From: Peptococcaceae bacterium
GTDB lineage: Bacteria; Bacillota; Desulfitobacteriia; Desulfitobacteriales; Syntrophobotulaceae
Length of the DNA: 10,720 nucleotides
Direction of reading: 5' to 3'
Assembly (NCBI GenBank): GCA_012523535.1
Contig: JAAYII010000167.1
Span: forward strand, 1-10,720
The position numbers and the translations under genes were made by a program. Positions 1 through 7,011 of this stretch are shown piece by piece (the stretch's first letter is position 1; each line of letters opens with the position of its first letter). The notes under the pieces are model-generated. The model ran no database searches. It saw only the letters and a program-made list of their open reading frames with translations, and was not told where the DNA came from.

Positions 1-54
1 AGTTATAAGAGGAACTCAAAAAGTTCTTGTGGTGTTGACAGAGGAGGAAAAAAT

Positions 55-816
55 ATGGCCAGAATTATTGCCGTAGCAAACCAAAAAGGAGGTGTAGCAA
101 AAACTACTACTGCTGTCAATTTGTCTTCATGTTTGGCGGAAAAAGGAAAGAAAGTTTTATTGATTGACCTCGATCCCCAAGGGAATGCTACAAGTGGCTG
201 TGGAATTATGAAACACAAACTGACAAGCTGCATTTATGACGTAATTATAAATGAAGAACCTATAAAAACTGTAATACATGATACTGAATTAGAAAATATG
301 AAAATAGCCCCGGCTCGCATCGAATTGGCAGGTGCTGAAATTGAGCTTGTTTCTCAATTGTACAGGGAAGGTAAACTTGCCCTAGCATTAAAGGAAGTCA
401 AAGACGAATTCGATTTCATTATTATAGATTGCCCTCCATCTTTAGGTTTACTTACCCTAAATGCTTTATGTGCTGCCACAGATGTATTGATACCTATTCA
501 GTGCGAATATTATGCCTTGGAAGGACTAAGCTTACTGATGGGTACGCTTGATAAAGTAAGAAAGTCTATCAATCGTGATTTGCAGATTTTAGGTGTCTTG
601 CTAACTATGTTTGACGCCAGAACAAATTTGTCAATTCAAGTAGTGGACGAAGTAAAAAACTATTTTCGTGATAAAGTGTTTCAAACAATAATACCACGAA
701 ATGTTAGGTTGAGCGAAGCACCAAGCCATGGCATGCCAATCAGCCTCTATGATAAAAAGTCAAGGGGAGCTGAAGTTTACAGAGATTTGGCGGAGGAGGT
801 CTTAGGACGTGTCTAA
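55..816 (+). CDS. parA: Chromosome-partitioning ATPase ParA (Soj)
   Basis: A 253-residue ParA/MinD-type ATPase, the same length as B. subtilis Soj and similar throughout. It binds DNA non-specifically as an ATP dimer and works with ParB-parS to separate origins; in Bacillus it also influences DnaA. The deviant Walker A motif KGGVAKTT is at residues 11-18 with signature Lys11 and catalytic-loop Lys16. The A' motif DLDPQGN is at 38-44 and Walker B FIIIDCPPS at 121-129. TMFDARTNL (184-192) carries Arg189, which corresponds to a DNA-binding arginine in Soj. The C-terminal block PRNVRLSEAPSHG is intact. Residue 15 is Ala where most ParA proteins have Gly. The start is ATG with GAGGAGG (41-47) just upstream. 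It overlaps parB by 8 nt, so the two are one operon. The upstream end of the operon lies outside the window. Confidence 0.97.
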   Translation: MARIIAVANQKGGVAKTTTAVNLSSCLAEKGKKVLLIDLDPQGNATSGCGIMKHKLTSCIYDVIINEEPIKTVIHDTELENMKIAPARIELAGAEIELVSQLYREGKLALALKEVKDEFDFIIIDCPPSLGLLTLNALCAATDVLIPIQCEYYALEGLSLLMGTLDKVRKSINRDLQILGVLLTMFDARTNLSIQVVDEVKNYFRDKVFQTIIPRNVRLSEAPSHGMPISLYDKKSRGAEVYRDLAEEVLGRV

Positions 817-1663
817 AAAAAGATTAGGAAGAGGCTTAGGGGCATTAATAACAGAAAGTGAAACTGATAGTGGACAAATAAAAGAAATTTTGCTAACAGA
901 TATAGTCTCAAATCCAGATCAGCCACGACAAGATTTTGATGAAGAAAAATTAAAAGAATTAGCAGATTCTATAAGAGAACATGGTTTACTTCAGCCTATT
1001 TTAGTAAGACCTGAAGGAAACGGATATCAAATAATTGCAGGAGAAAGGCGTTTCCGGGCTTCAAAATTGGCTGGATTAGACCGGATACAATGTATTGTTC
1101 GTGATTGTACGGAACAGGAGATGACAGAAAAAGCACTAATTGAGAATATTCAAAGAGATGACCTCTCTCCGGTGGAAGAAGGGTTGGCTTATGCAAAACT
1201 AATAGAAGATTATGGTTTAACGCAAGAACAGGTTGCAAAACGAGTAGGAAAAGGTAGAGCTACTATAGCCAATTTATTAAGAATTATTCAAATGCCACAG
1301 GAAATATTGGATTTATTAAATAAAGGACATATTTCATTGGGACATGCCAAGGTAATATTAAGTGTTGAAGATCCGGATGATCAAATAAAATTGGCAGAAA
1401 GAGTGTACGCAGAAGCCCTTTCCGTAAGAGAATTGGAAAATTTAATTATTGAGATAAAACAAAATGCGTCAATAACGAAAAAAACAAAGCAAAAGAAGAA
1501 TAATAAATATAACGAATTTACAGAAATTGAAGAGAAACTGAGAAATATTTTTCAAACAAAAGTTGCTATTAAAGGGAATGAAACAAAGGGAAAAATTGAA
1601 ATTGAGTATTATTCGAAGCAAGAGCTTAGCCGTTTATTAGAAAAGATGAATATCCAATTATAA
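809..1663 (+). CDS. parB: Chromosome-partitioning CTPase ParB (Spo0J)
   Basis: A 284-residue ParB that binds parS, hydrolyses CTP as a sliding clamp and stimulates ParA. The N-terminal basic peptide KKRLGRGLGALI (3-14) is the ParA-activating tail. The CTP-binding ParB/Srx domain follows, with GERRFRA at 78-84 and ENIQRDDLSP at 112-121. A helix-turn-helix lies near 138-160 (LTQEQVAKRVGKGRATIANL), then a lysine-rich linker (about 222-233) and a C-terminal dimerisation domain (about 237-284). The start is GTG, inside the end of parA, with GGAGGAGG (792-799) nine bases upstream. The stop codon directly touches the first parS site. Conserved origin-linked Soj/Spo0J pair rather than a plasmid type, judged from length, motifs and neighbours. 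Confidence 0.96.
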   Translation: MSKKRLGRGLGALITESETDSGQIKEILLTDIVSNPDQPRQDFDEEKLKELADSIREHGLLQPILVRPEGNGYQIIAGERRFRASKLAGLDRIQCIVRDCTEQEMTEKALIENIQRDDLSPVEEGLAYAKLIEDYGLTQEQVAKRVGKGRATIANLLRIIQMPQEILDLLNKGHISLGHAKVILSVEDPDDQIKLAERVYAEALSVRELENLIIEIKQNASITKKTKQKKNNKYNEFTEIEEKLRNIFQTKVAIKGNETKGKIEIEYYSKQELSRLLEKMNIQL

Positions 1664-1679
1664 TGTTCCACGTGGAACA
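1664..1679. promoter_or_regulatory. parS: parS centromere site 1
   Basis: TGTTCCACGTGGAACA is a perfect 16-bp palindrome. It differs from the B. subtilis parS consensus (TGTTNCACGTGAAACA) by one base. It starts on the base after the parB stop codon and is the expected nucleation site for the ParB encoded directly upstream. Confidence 0.93.
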
Positions 1680-1701
1680 AAAAAAACAATCCCCAAATTT
1701 T

Positions 1702-1717
1702 TGTTCCACGTGGAACA
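1702..1717. promoter_or_regulatory. parS: parS centromere site 2
   Basis: Second exact copy of TGTTCCACGTGGAACA, centred 38 bp from the first and extended by one more symmetric T/A pair on each side (1701-1718). With the A-run after site 1 and the T-run before site 2, the two copies also form a 20-bp inverted repeat (1664-1683 with 1698-1717) around a 14-nt spacer. Confidence 0.93.
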
Positions 1718-1744
1718 ATGAGTAAATAGAAAGGATGTACATTA

Positions 1745-2440
1745 ATGCTAGGAACAGGAGTAAATGTTATAGCTATTGTCGCCGGAGGTTTGATAGGAAC
1801 AGTATTTGGCAAGATTATTCCAGAAAAAATGAGAAGTACAATTCTTCAGGGCCTTGGTTTAGCCATTATGCTTATTGGGCTGCAAATGGCTATAAAAACT
1901 GGCAACATGTTAGTAGTTATTGCCAGTCTGGTATTAGGGGCTATAACAGGAGAATTGATTGATATTGAAGAGAAACTTAATCGACTGGGAAAACATTTAG
2001 AGACAAGGCTTTCCCGCCAACGTCACGGACGTTTTACCAAGGCTTTCGTTACTGCTAGCCTTGTTTACTGCGTCGGTGCCATGGCAATTGTAGGCGCATT
2101 GCAAGATGGTTTAAACGGTGATCATAGTATTCTTTTCGCTAAATCTGCCCTGGACGGCATTACTGCTGTTATTTTTTCAGCCTCAATGGGAATTGGGGTA
2201 ATTTTTGCTGCTCTTCCCGTATTAATTTATCAAGGCAGTATTTCTTTGTTTGCTGGAGCTTTGCAAGGAATTTTGTCTGATCCTGTAGTATTGGAAATGG
2301 GTGCGGTCGGTGGGCTACTTATTCTTGGCATAGGAATTAATATGTTGAAAATAAAAGAAATAAAAGTTGCAAACTTACTTCCCGGCATTTTTATTGTTAT
2401 TCCGGTCGTTATAATGTTTGAATATTTAGGGATGTATTAA
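1745..2440 (+). CDS. DUF554 family integral membrane protein
   Basis: A 231-residue polytopic membrane protein of the DUF554 (YqgA/YdfK-like) family, at the family's usual length. Family-typical blocks are the N-terminal GTGVNVIAIVAGGLIG (3-18), the central LVYCVGAMAIVGALQDGLNG and KSALDGITAVIFSASMGIGV, and a C-terminal hydrophobic helix. I estimate six or seven membrane segments, with a charged cytosolic loop near residues 75-97. The function of the family is not established, although a transport role is often guessed. The ATG start has AAAGGA at 1730-1735. It lies 81 bases after parB, with both parS sites in the gap. No clear terminator separates it from parB, so read-through from the par operon is possible. 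Confidence 0.88.
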   Translation: MLGTGVNVIAIVAGGLIGTVFGKIIPEKMRSTILQGLGLAIMLIGLQMAIKTGNMLVVIASLVLGAITGELIDIEEKLNRLGKHLETRLSRQRHGRFTKAFVTASLVYCVGAMAIVGALQDGLNGDHSILFAKSALDGITAVIFSASMGIGVIFAALPVLIYQGSISLFAGALQGILSDPVVLEMGAVGGLLILGIGINMLKIKEIKVANLLPGIFIVIPVVIMFEYLGMY

Positions 2441-2499
2441 GTCTCTGCTTGGAAACCTCCAGAATGACATTTTCTAAAATAGCTTTAGGGGGAATATCT

Positions 2500-3003
2500 T
2501 TGAACATATATCTCGATACACAAACGATATCTATAATTTTTATTTTAGTGTCAGCTTTGTTAATATTACTGTTGATTTTGGTTATAGGATTAATAATAAA
2601 AATAAAAAGAATTGAAAAAAGTTATATTATTATGCAGGCCTTTAAATCCAAAACAAATCTGGAGGAAATATTAAAGAGTAATCAAACTGAAATAAAGGAA
2701 GCCAAGCAAAAATTACAGGTCCAGGATGCAAAAATAAAGAAAATAGAGGATAAGGTAAGAAGTGCAATAGATAGTATTTCTCTGATAAAATTTAATTCTT
2801 TTGCCAATTTGGGGGGAGAGTTGAGTTTTGCCATGGCATTGTTAAATCAGGAAGGCACGGGTGTTTTGCTGACATCAATTCAAAGTATTGAAGAATGTAG
2901 AATATATGCAAAACCAATAGAAAAAGGAAAAGCGGCAGTCAAATTGACAGAACAAGAAAAATTGGCGATCGAGAAAGCCTGCTTAGGGGCTAAAAAAATC
3001 TAA
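2500..3003 (+). CDS. DUF4446 family membrane-anchored protein
   Basis: A 167-residue protein with one N-terminal membrane helix (about 9-33), a basic stop-transfer stretch (KIKRIEK), a predicted coiled coil (about 47-85, rich in E, K, Q and I) and a conserved C-terminal domain. That domain carries the DUF4446 signature: FNSFANLGGELSFAMALL, then GTGVLLTSI, then YAKPIEKGK and an LTEQEKLAIEKA ending. The topology suggests a membrane-tethered cytosolic domain. The function is unknown; in my knowledge of clostridial genomes the family often lies beside parAB. I chose the TTG at 2500 because AGGGGGA (2487-2493) sits six bases upstream. The frame stays open to a TTG at 2449, but that codon has no ribosome binding site. 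The stop overlaps the yyaC stop on the other strand by four bases. Confidence 0.83.
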   Translation: MNIYLDTQTISIIFILVSALLILLLILVIGLIIKIKRIEKSYIIMQAFKSKTNLEEILKSNQTEIKEAKQKLQVQDAKIKKIEDKVRSAIDSISLIKFNSFANLGGELSFAMALLNQEGTGVLLTSIQSIEECRIYAKPIEKGKAAVKLTEQEKLAIEKACLGAKKI

Positions 3004-3569
3004 TTATTGAATTTGGAACAATAAATTTTGGAAAAAATGTGGCATATAACATCGGACATTTGCCAGACAGTATAGAGACGCGTATTCTGCAGTATTAAAT
3101 ATTGAGCAAAACCATTTACATTGACGACACCGGTCAGATGGATTTCTCCTACTTCGGGTAGTTCTTTCCCTACGGCTGTTCCCGGTTTCAACGGTCCCTG
3201 AGTCAGAGTAATAAAACCAACCGAATCAATATTCCCTAAACAAGCATCCAGGGCGATAATATATGGGTTTTCATAAATAAAGTTAATTCTGTCCAAAGTG
3301 ACTTGCAAGTTTTCGGCATGGACAGGTTGTTCGAGTGTACCTACTACTTTGAGACCGGGAAAACATTTTTCTTTAATTTTTGTTCCGGTTAAAGGGCCGA
3401 GTGAGTCTCCTGTTGAACGGTCAGTTCCGATACATAAAAGTATAACTTGCCTGTTTTGCGCTTGAAGTAAACAATTTTTTAACGAAGTTTGTAGATATGA
3501 AATTCCCAATTTATCTTTATAATGAGCTCGAATATGATTGTTTTCACTAAATATTGATAAAGGTTTCAC
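3000..3569 (-). CDS. yyaC: Spore protein YyaC (HybD-like fold)
   Basis: A 189-residue sporulation protein of the YyaC family, structurally related to hydrogenase-maturation proteases such as HybD; its exact function in spores is not known. Family blocks are IGTDRSTGDSLGPLTG (47-62), PVHAENL (82-88), IALDACLG (105-112) and LPEVGEIHLTGVVNVNGF (137-154). Asp50, Asp55 and Asp108 are the likely acidic active-site-like residues. The start is GTG with GGAGG at 3577-3581, seven bases upstream. The opposite orientation next to parAB recalls B. subtilis, where yyaC lies next to spo0J. It marks the organism as a spore former. A candidate sigma-F promoter lies just upstream. Confidence 0.93.
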   Translation of the reverse strand: MKPLSIFSENNHIRAHYKDKLGISYLQTSLKNCLLQAQNRQVILLCIGTDRSTGDSLGPLTGTKIKEKCFPGLKVVGTLEQPVHAENLQVTLDRINFIYENPYIIALDACLGNIDSVGFITLTQGPLKPGTAVGKELPEVGEIHLTGVVNVNGFAQYLILQNTRLYTVWQMSDVICHIFSKIYCSKFNN

Positions 3570-3602
3570 CTAAATACCTCCAGGAGAACAATCACTTATT
3601 TG

Positions 3603-3632
3603 TTTTATTTCCATATTTAGTTATTTTTATGC
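3603..3632 (-). promoter_or_regulatory. Candidate sigma-F (forespore) promoter of yyaC
   Basis: On the minus strand, GCATA (3632-3628) lies 15 bases before GGAAATAAAA (3612-3603). From memory, the B. subtilis sigma-F consensus is GYWTA, about 15 bases, GGNRANAHTR. The -35 fits fully and the -10 fits nine of ten positions. Transcription would start near 3596, about 25 bases before the yyaC start, consistent with sigma-F control of yyaC in B. subtilis. This is a motif match by eye. Confidence 0.55.
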
Positions 3633-3639
3633 GCATAAA
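3626..3639. promoter_or_regulatory. 14-bp palindrome between divergent yyaC and selB
   Basis: TTTATGCGCATAAA is perfectly symmetric and sits in the gap between divergent yyaC and selB. It overlaps the candidate yyaC -35 element. It also overlaps a weak possible selB promoter (TAAACA 3636-3641, 17 bases, TATATT 3659-3664). An operator for an unknown dimeric regulator is possible; chance cannot be excluded. Confidence 0.35.
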
Positions 3640-3694
3640 CACAACGTTATGAAAGATATATATTAATAAACATTACGTTTTGGTGAACAATACA

Positions 3695-5596
3695 ATGGAG
3701 AAATACGCCACTATTGGCACAGCAGGTCATGTTGACCATGGAAAAACCCAATTAATTAAAGCTTTAACAGGAATAAATACGGACAGATTGATAGAGGAAC
3801 AAAAAAGAGGAATTTCTATTGAATTAGGTTTTGCATATCTTACTTTGCCAGATGGGAAAAAAGTGGGCATTGTTGATGTTCCGGGTCATGAAAAGTTTGT
3901 CAAGCAAATGCTGGCAGGAGTTGGTGGGATAGATGCCGTTCTGTTCGTTATTGCTGCGGATGAGGGAATAATGCCTCAAACAAGAGAACATTTTGATATT
4001 CTAAATCTATTAGAAATAAAGAAAGGAATAATCGTAGTCACCAAAATAGACATAGTCGATAAAGATTGGCTTGATTTGGTGGAAGAAGATATTAGGAAGC
4101 AGTTGAAAGCAGGTTTTTTAAAAGATGCTCCGCTGTGCAAAGTATCATCTCTTACCATGGAGGGAATTCCAGAATTAAAGAAGGAAATTCTAACCCTTTT
4201 AAGTCATTTGGATAAAAAGAAAGAAGATCTACCTGCCAGGATGCCTATTGATAGGGTTTTCTCAATGAAAGGGTTTGGAACCGTGGTTACGGGAACAATT
4301 AAATGCGGGGTGTTTTATAAAGGGCAGGAAGTAATAATCGAACCTGGTGGTAAAACAGCAAGAATCAGAAATATTCAAGTTCACGGTGATCCTGTTAATG
4401 AAGTTGAAGCCGGACAAAGAGGAGCTTTGAATTTAAGCGGTATTACTGTAAATGAGATAAAAAAAGGTAGCACTCTGGTAATCCCGGGGTATTATCATAC
4501 AGGCCATATTATTGATGTTGAACTCACCAATCTGCCCAGTGAAAAAAGAAGTATTAAACACCGGCAGCTAGTTCATTTCCATCTTGGAACAACAGAAAAG
4601 TTAGGTCGTATTCATCTTTTAGAAAGTGAGGCTTTAAAACCCGGAGCAACTCAGCATGCTCAAATAATATTGGAAGAACCAATTTTGGCAGCACCCGGAG
4701 ATCGTTTTGTTATAAGATTTTTTTCACCGGTAATAACTATTGGCGGAGGAAAGGTACTGGGCTTTTCAGCTTATAAAAAGAAAAGGTTTAAAACAGAAAT
4801 TATCAAGGAGTTGGAAGTTAAGGCAAAAGGTAATTGGAAACAGCTAATTGGACAAGTTACTGTTTTACCTATTTCTCTTGATGAGATTTGTCACTTGCTT
4901 AACTATAGTAAAGAAGAAACAAAAAAAATAATTAAAGATAGTTTAAAGGGGTCTGAGTTAATAGTACTATATGAGGATGGGCGCGAGTTATATTGGAACC
5001 GCCAAATAGCCGAAAAATGGCAACAAAAAATCTGTGCCGATGTTTTAAGATATCAGCGTCAACACCCCTTGAGTCCCGGAATGGGTCGGGAGGAACTGAA
5101 AAAAGCAATGGAAACGGATTTGTCACTTAAGCGTTGGCAGTTAATCCTGGAATGGATTTCAGCAAAAGGTTTGTTAAAGATTTCTGGAAATAGAATAGAG
5201 CCTTACCCTAAACCAAAACTTCCTGCTGAAATTGAAGAAAAACTAAATTGTCTACTTGCAGCTTATGAAGCTGCCGGCTTAAGTCCACCCCAAACGATGG
5301 AAAGCGCCGGCCTTTGTGCGATACCTAGCGGTCAAGAACAAGAATACTTAGACTATTTATGTAGAGTGGGAAAGTTGGTTAAAATCCAGGATTATTATTT
5401 TTCAACTTCCGCTTTAAATCGCGCTAAAAAGGAATTGAGCGAAATGTTGAAAGAAAGAAAGGAGATAACAGCTTCTGAAGCCAGGGAAAGGTGGCAGACG
5501 TCCAGAAAGTACACAATTTTTCTTTTGGAATACTTTGACTCAATAAACTTTACAAAAAGAATAGGACCGGTTAGGCGTTTATATAAAGAAAATTAA
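3695..5596 (+). CDS. selB: Selenocysteine-specific elongation factor SelB
   Basis: A 633-residue translation GTPase that carries Sec-tRNA(Sec) to UGA codons marked by a SECIS hairpin in mRNA. The G domain has G1 GHVDHGKT (11-18), switch I RGISIEL (38-44), G3 DVPGHE (61-66) and G4 TKID (116-119). EF-Tu-like beta-barrel domains follow, including the VFSMKGFGTVVTGTI and SPVITIGGGKVLG blocks. The C-terminal part from about residue 370 matches the tandem winged-helix mRNA-binding region. Length is close to that of Moorella thermoacetica SelB. I chose the ATG at 3695 because SelB proteins normally start a few residues before IGTAGHVDHGKT and because GGTGA (3682-3686) sits eight bases upstream. TTG 3680 and GTG 3683 are in frame but lack a ribosome binding site. 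Its tRNA gene is 1.4 kb downstream; selA and selD are not in the window. Confidence 0.97.
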   Translation: MEKYATIGTAGHVDHGKTQLIKALTGINTDRLIEEQKRGISIELGFAYLTLPDGKKVGIVDVPGHEKFVKQMLAGVGGIDAVLFVIAADEGIMPQTREHFDILNLLEIKKGIIVVTKIDIVDKDWLDLVEEDIRKQLKAGFLKDAPLCKVSSLTMEGIPELKKEILTLLSHLDKKKEDLPARMPIDRVFSMKGFGTVVTGTIKCGVFYKGQEVIIEPGGKTARIRNIQVHGDPVNEVEAGQRGALNLSGITVNEIKKGSTLVIPGYYHTGHIIDVELTNLPSEKRSIKHRQLVHFHLGTTEKLGRIHLLESEALKPGATQHAQIILEEPILAAPGDRFVIRFFSPVITIGGGKVLGFSAYKKKRFKTEIIKELEVKAKGNWKQLIGQVTVLPISLDEICHLLNYSKEETKKIIKDSLKGSELIVLYEDGRELYWNRQIAEKWQQKICADVLRYQRQHPLSPGMGREELKKAMETDLSLKRWQLILEWISAKGLLKISGNRIEPYPKPKLPAEIEEKLNCLLAAYEAAGLSPPQTMESAGLCAIPSGQEQEYLDYLCRVGKLVKIQDYYFSTSALNRAKKELSEMLKERKEITASEARERWQTSRKYTIFLLEYFDSINFTKRIGPVRRLYKEN

Positions 5597-5654
5597 AGAC
5601 AAAAAAATTAAATTAAATTTTTAATAATATTAAATATAAATTTAGAATATATGT

Positions 5655-5666
5655 AACCCATGGGTT
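5655..5666. promoter_or_regulatory. 12-bp palindrome before the lipoprotein gene
   Basis: AACCCATGGGTT is a perfect palindrome in the 89-base gap between selB and the substrate-binding lipoprotein. It follows a very A/T-rich stretch (about 5601-5652) and a weak -10-like TAGAAT (5643-5648). It would fall near the transcription start and just before the ribosome binding site, so an operator is plausible but unproven. I see no intrinsic terminator after selB. Confidence 0.3.
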
Positions 5667-5685
5667 TGGAATAGGGGGATTTCCT

Positions 5686-6876
5686 ATGAAGAGTAAAAAG
5701 TTTTTAGTTTTTTTATGTATGGTTTTTCTATTCATAATTTTAATTGGTTGCGAATCCCAAACAGAAAATAATAACAACAATAGTGATGCACCTCAATTGA
5801 TAGGGCCTATTAAGATTGGCGGCAATTTTGAACTATCTGGGCAGCTCAGCGAATTTGGTCTTAAAGGCCAAAATGGTGTAAAACTGGCTATTAAACAAGT
5901 TAATGAAAAAGGCGGGATTCTTGGGGCTAAAGTAGAATATTTTGAAGCTGATAACAAATCAAATGATCAAGAATCGGCAGCAGTTGTAGAAAAACTTGTA
6001 GACCAGGATAATGTAATCGGGATTATTGGGCCCATGACCAATTTAAATACATTGGCAGCCGCCACTGTGGCCACCCAAAAAGAGGTTGTTTTAATAACGC
6101 CTACTGGAACAAGCACATTAATCACAGTAGGAGAAAATGGACTGAATGAGTGGCTATTTAGAGCTTGTTTCATAGACGCTTATCAGGGAGAACTTGCAGC
6201 GCTTTTTTCTTATCATAATTTGGAATCCAAAACTGCAGCAGTGGTAATTGACCAATCCTCCGAATATTCCAAGAGACTGGCGGAAGCATTTCAGACCAAA
6301 TTTAGTTCGCTCGGTGGCAGCATGGTCATTTCAGAGTATTACACAGGCGGACAGGATAAAGATTTCACATCAATTATTAACAGTATAGAGCAAAAAAATC
6401 CGGATATAATTTTTTTGCCTGGTTTTTATGGAGAAGCAGGTCTTTTTATTAATCAAGCTCGCAATGCAGGTATTATTGTGCCCATTCTTGGAGGAGATGG
6501 CTGGGGTACCGGTCCGATTGTTGAAGTGGCCGGTCAGGAAGCCTTAAACAATACTTATTATTTGGAACATTGCGCAGTTAGTGATCCAGCTATTGCGGAT
6601 TTTATAGTGGCTTATAAAGAAGAGTATTACCAGGATGCCGACAGTTTTTCCATACTCGGATACGATGCGGCTTTGCTTTTACTAACAGCTATAGAAAAAG
6701 CCCAAAGCACAGAAAGTGATAAAATTAAAGCGGCTTTGGAAAGTTTAACAGATTTTGAAGGCATTAGCGGGACATTTATCATTGATCCCGAAACCCATAA
6801 TCCGCGCAAGAGTGCGGCTGTTATTAAATTTGAGGATGGTAAGAAAGTGTTTGAAACCAGAGTGAATCCCCAATGA
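5686..6876 (+). CDS. Branched-chain-amino-acid-type ABC substrate-binding lipoprotein (LivJ-like)
   Basis: A 396-residue extracytoplasmic binding protein of the periplasmic-binding-protein type I family (Peripla_BP_6), usually specific for leucine/isoleucine/valine, other amino acids, amides or urea. It has a lipoprotein signal peptide (KSKK, hydrophobic core 6-20) with lipobox LIGC and Cys22 as the lipidation site, then an Asn/Gln-rich linker. The binding domain starts with IKIGGNFELSGQLSEFG, followed by the family's GVKLAIKQVNEKGGILG and a VIGIIGPMTN block. It ends with the typical ISGTFIIDPETHNPRKSA region. Start ATG, AGGGGG at 5673-5678. No permease or ATPase genes (livHMGF) are next to it, so within this window it is an orphan. 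Ligand cannot be read from the sequence. It lies between selB and selC with no obvious functional link. Confidence 0.9.
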   Translation: MKSKKFLVFLCMVFLFIILIGCESQTENNNNNSDAPQLIGPIKIGGNFELSGQLSEFGLKGQNGVKLAIKQVNEKGGILGAKVEYFEADNKSNDQESAAVVEKLVDQDNVIGIIGPMTNLNTLAAATVATQKEVVLITPTGTSTLITVGENGLNEWLFRACFIDAYQGELAALFSYHNLESKTAAVVIDQSSEYSKRLAEAFQTKFSSLGGSMVISEYYTGGQDKDFTSIINSIEQKNPDIIFLPGFYGEAGLFINQARNAGIIVPILGGDGWGTGPIVEVAGQEALNNTYYLEHCAVSDPAIADFIVAYKEEYYQDADSFSILGYDAALLLLTAIEKAQSTESDKIKAALESLTDFEGISGTFIIDPETHNPRKSAAVIKFEDGKKVFETRVNPQ

Positions 6877-6946
6877 AACTACTGAGATTCTTTGATCAAA
6901 CTTTTTTGTTCATTATTGCATTAATTGGCAAAAAAATGCAGTTATC

Positions 6947-6976
6947 TTGCTCCTAGACTTTTGTCTTGGTTATAAT
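6947..6976 (+). promoter_or_regulatory. Candidate sigma-A promoter of selC (and cvpA)
   Basis: A perfect TATAAT -10 box (6971-6976) is preceded by TTGCTC (6947-6952) at 18 bases; only the TTG of the -35 fits. Transcription would begin near 6983, giving a 29-nt 5' leader before the mature tRNA. The gap between the lipoprotein gene and the tRNA (6877-7011) holds no other clear feature and no convincing terminator. Confidence 0.6.
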
Positions 6977-7011
6977 ATGAGAAGAAAATTATGTTTTTGT
7001 TGGATATCAAT

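Noticed and set aside
11..27. Small hairpin (AGGAACT with AGTTCTT) before parA as a terminator
   Set aside because: Short, contains a G-U pair and has no T-run; it lies directly before the parA ribosome binding site.
2..76. An open frame from the window edge to TAG at 74-76, overlapping the parA start, as the tail of an upstream gene
   Set aside because: Only about 24 residues are visible, with no recognisable similarity to the tail of rsmG, noc or another expected neighbour. Too little to call.
6891..6909. TTTGATCAAA followed by a T-run as a terminator of the lipoprotein gene
   Set aside because: A ten-base palindrome without a loop and with one G-C-type core cannot form a stable RNA hairpin.
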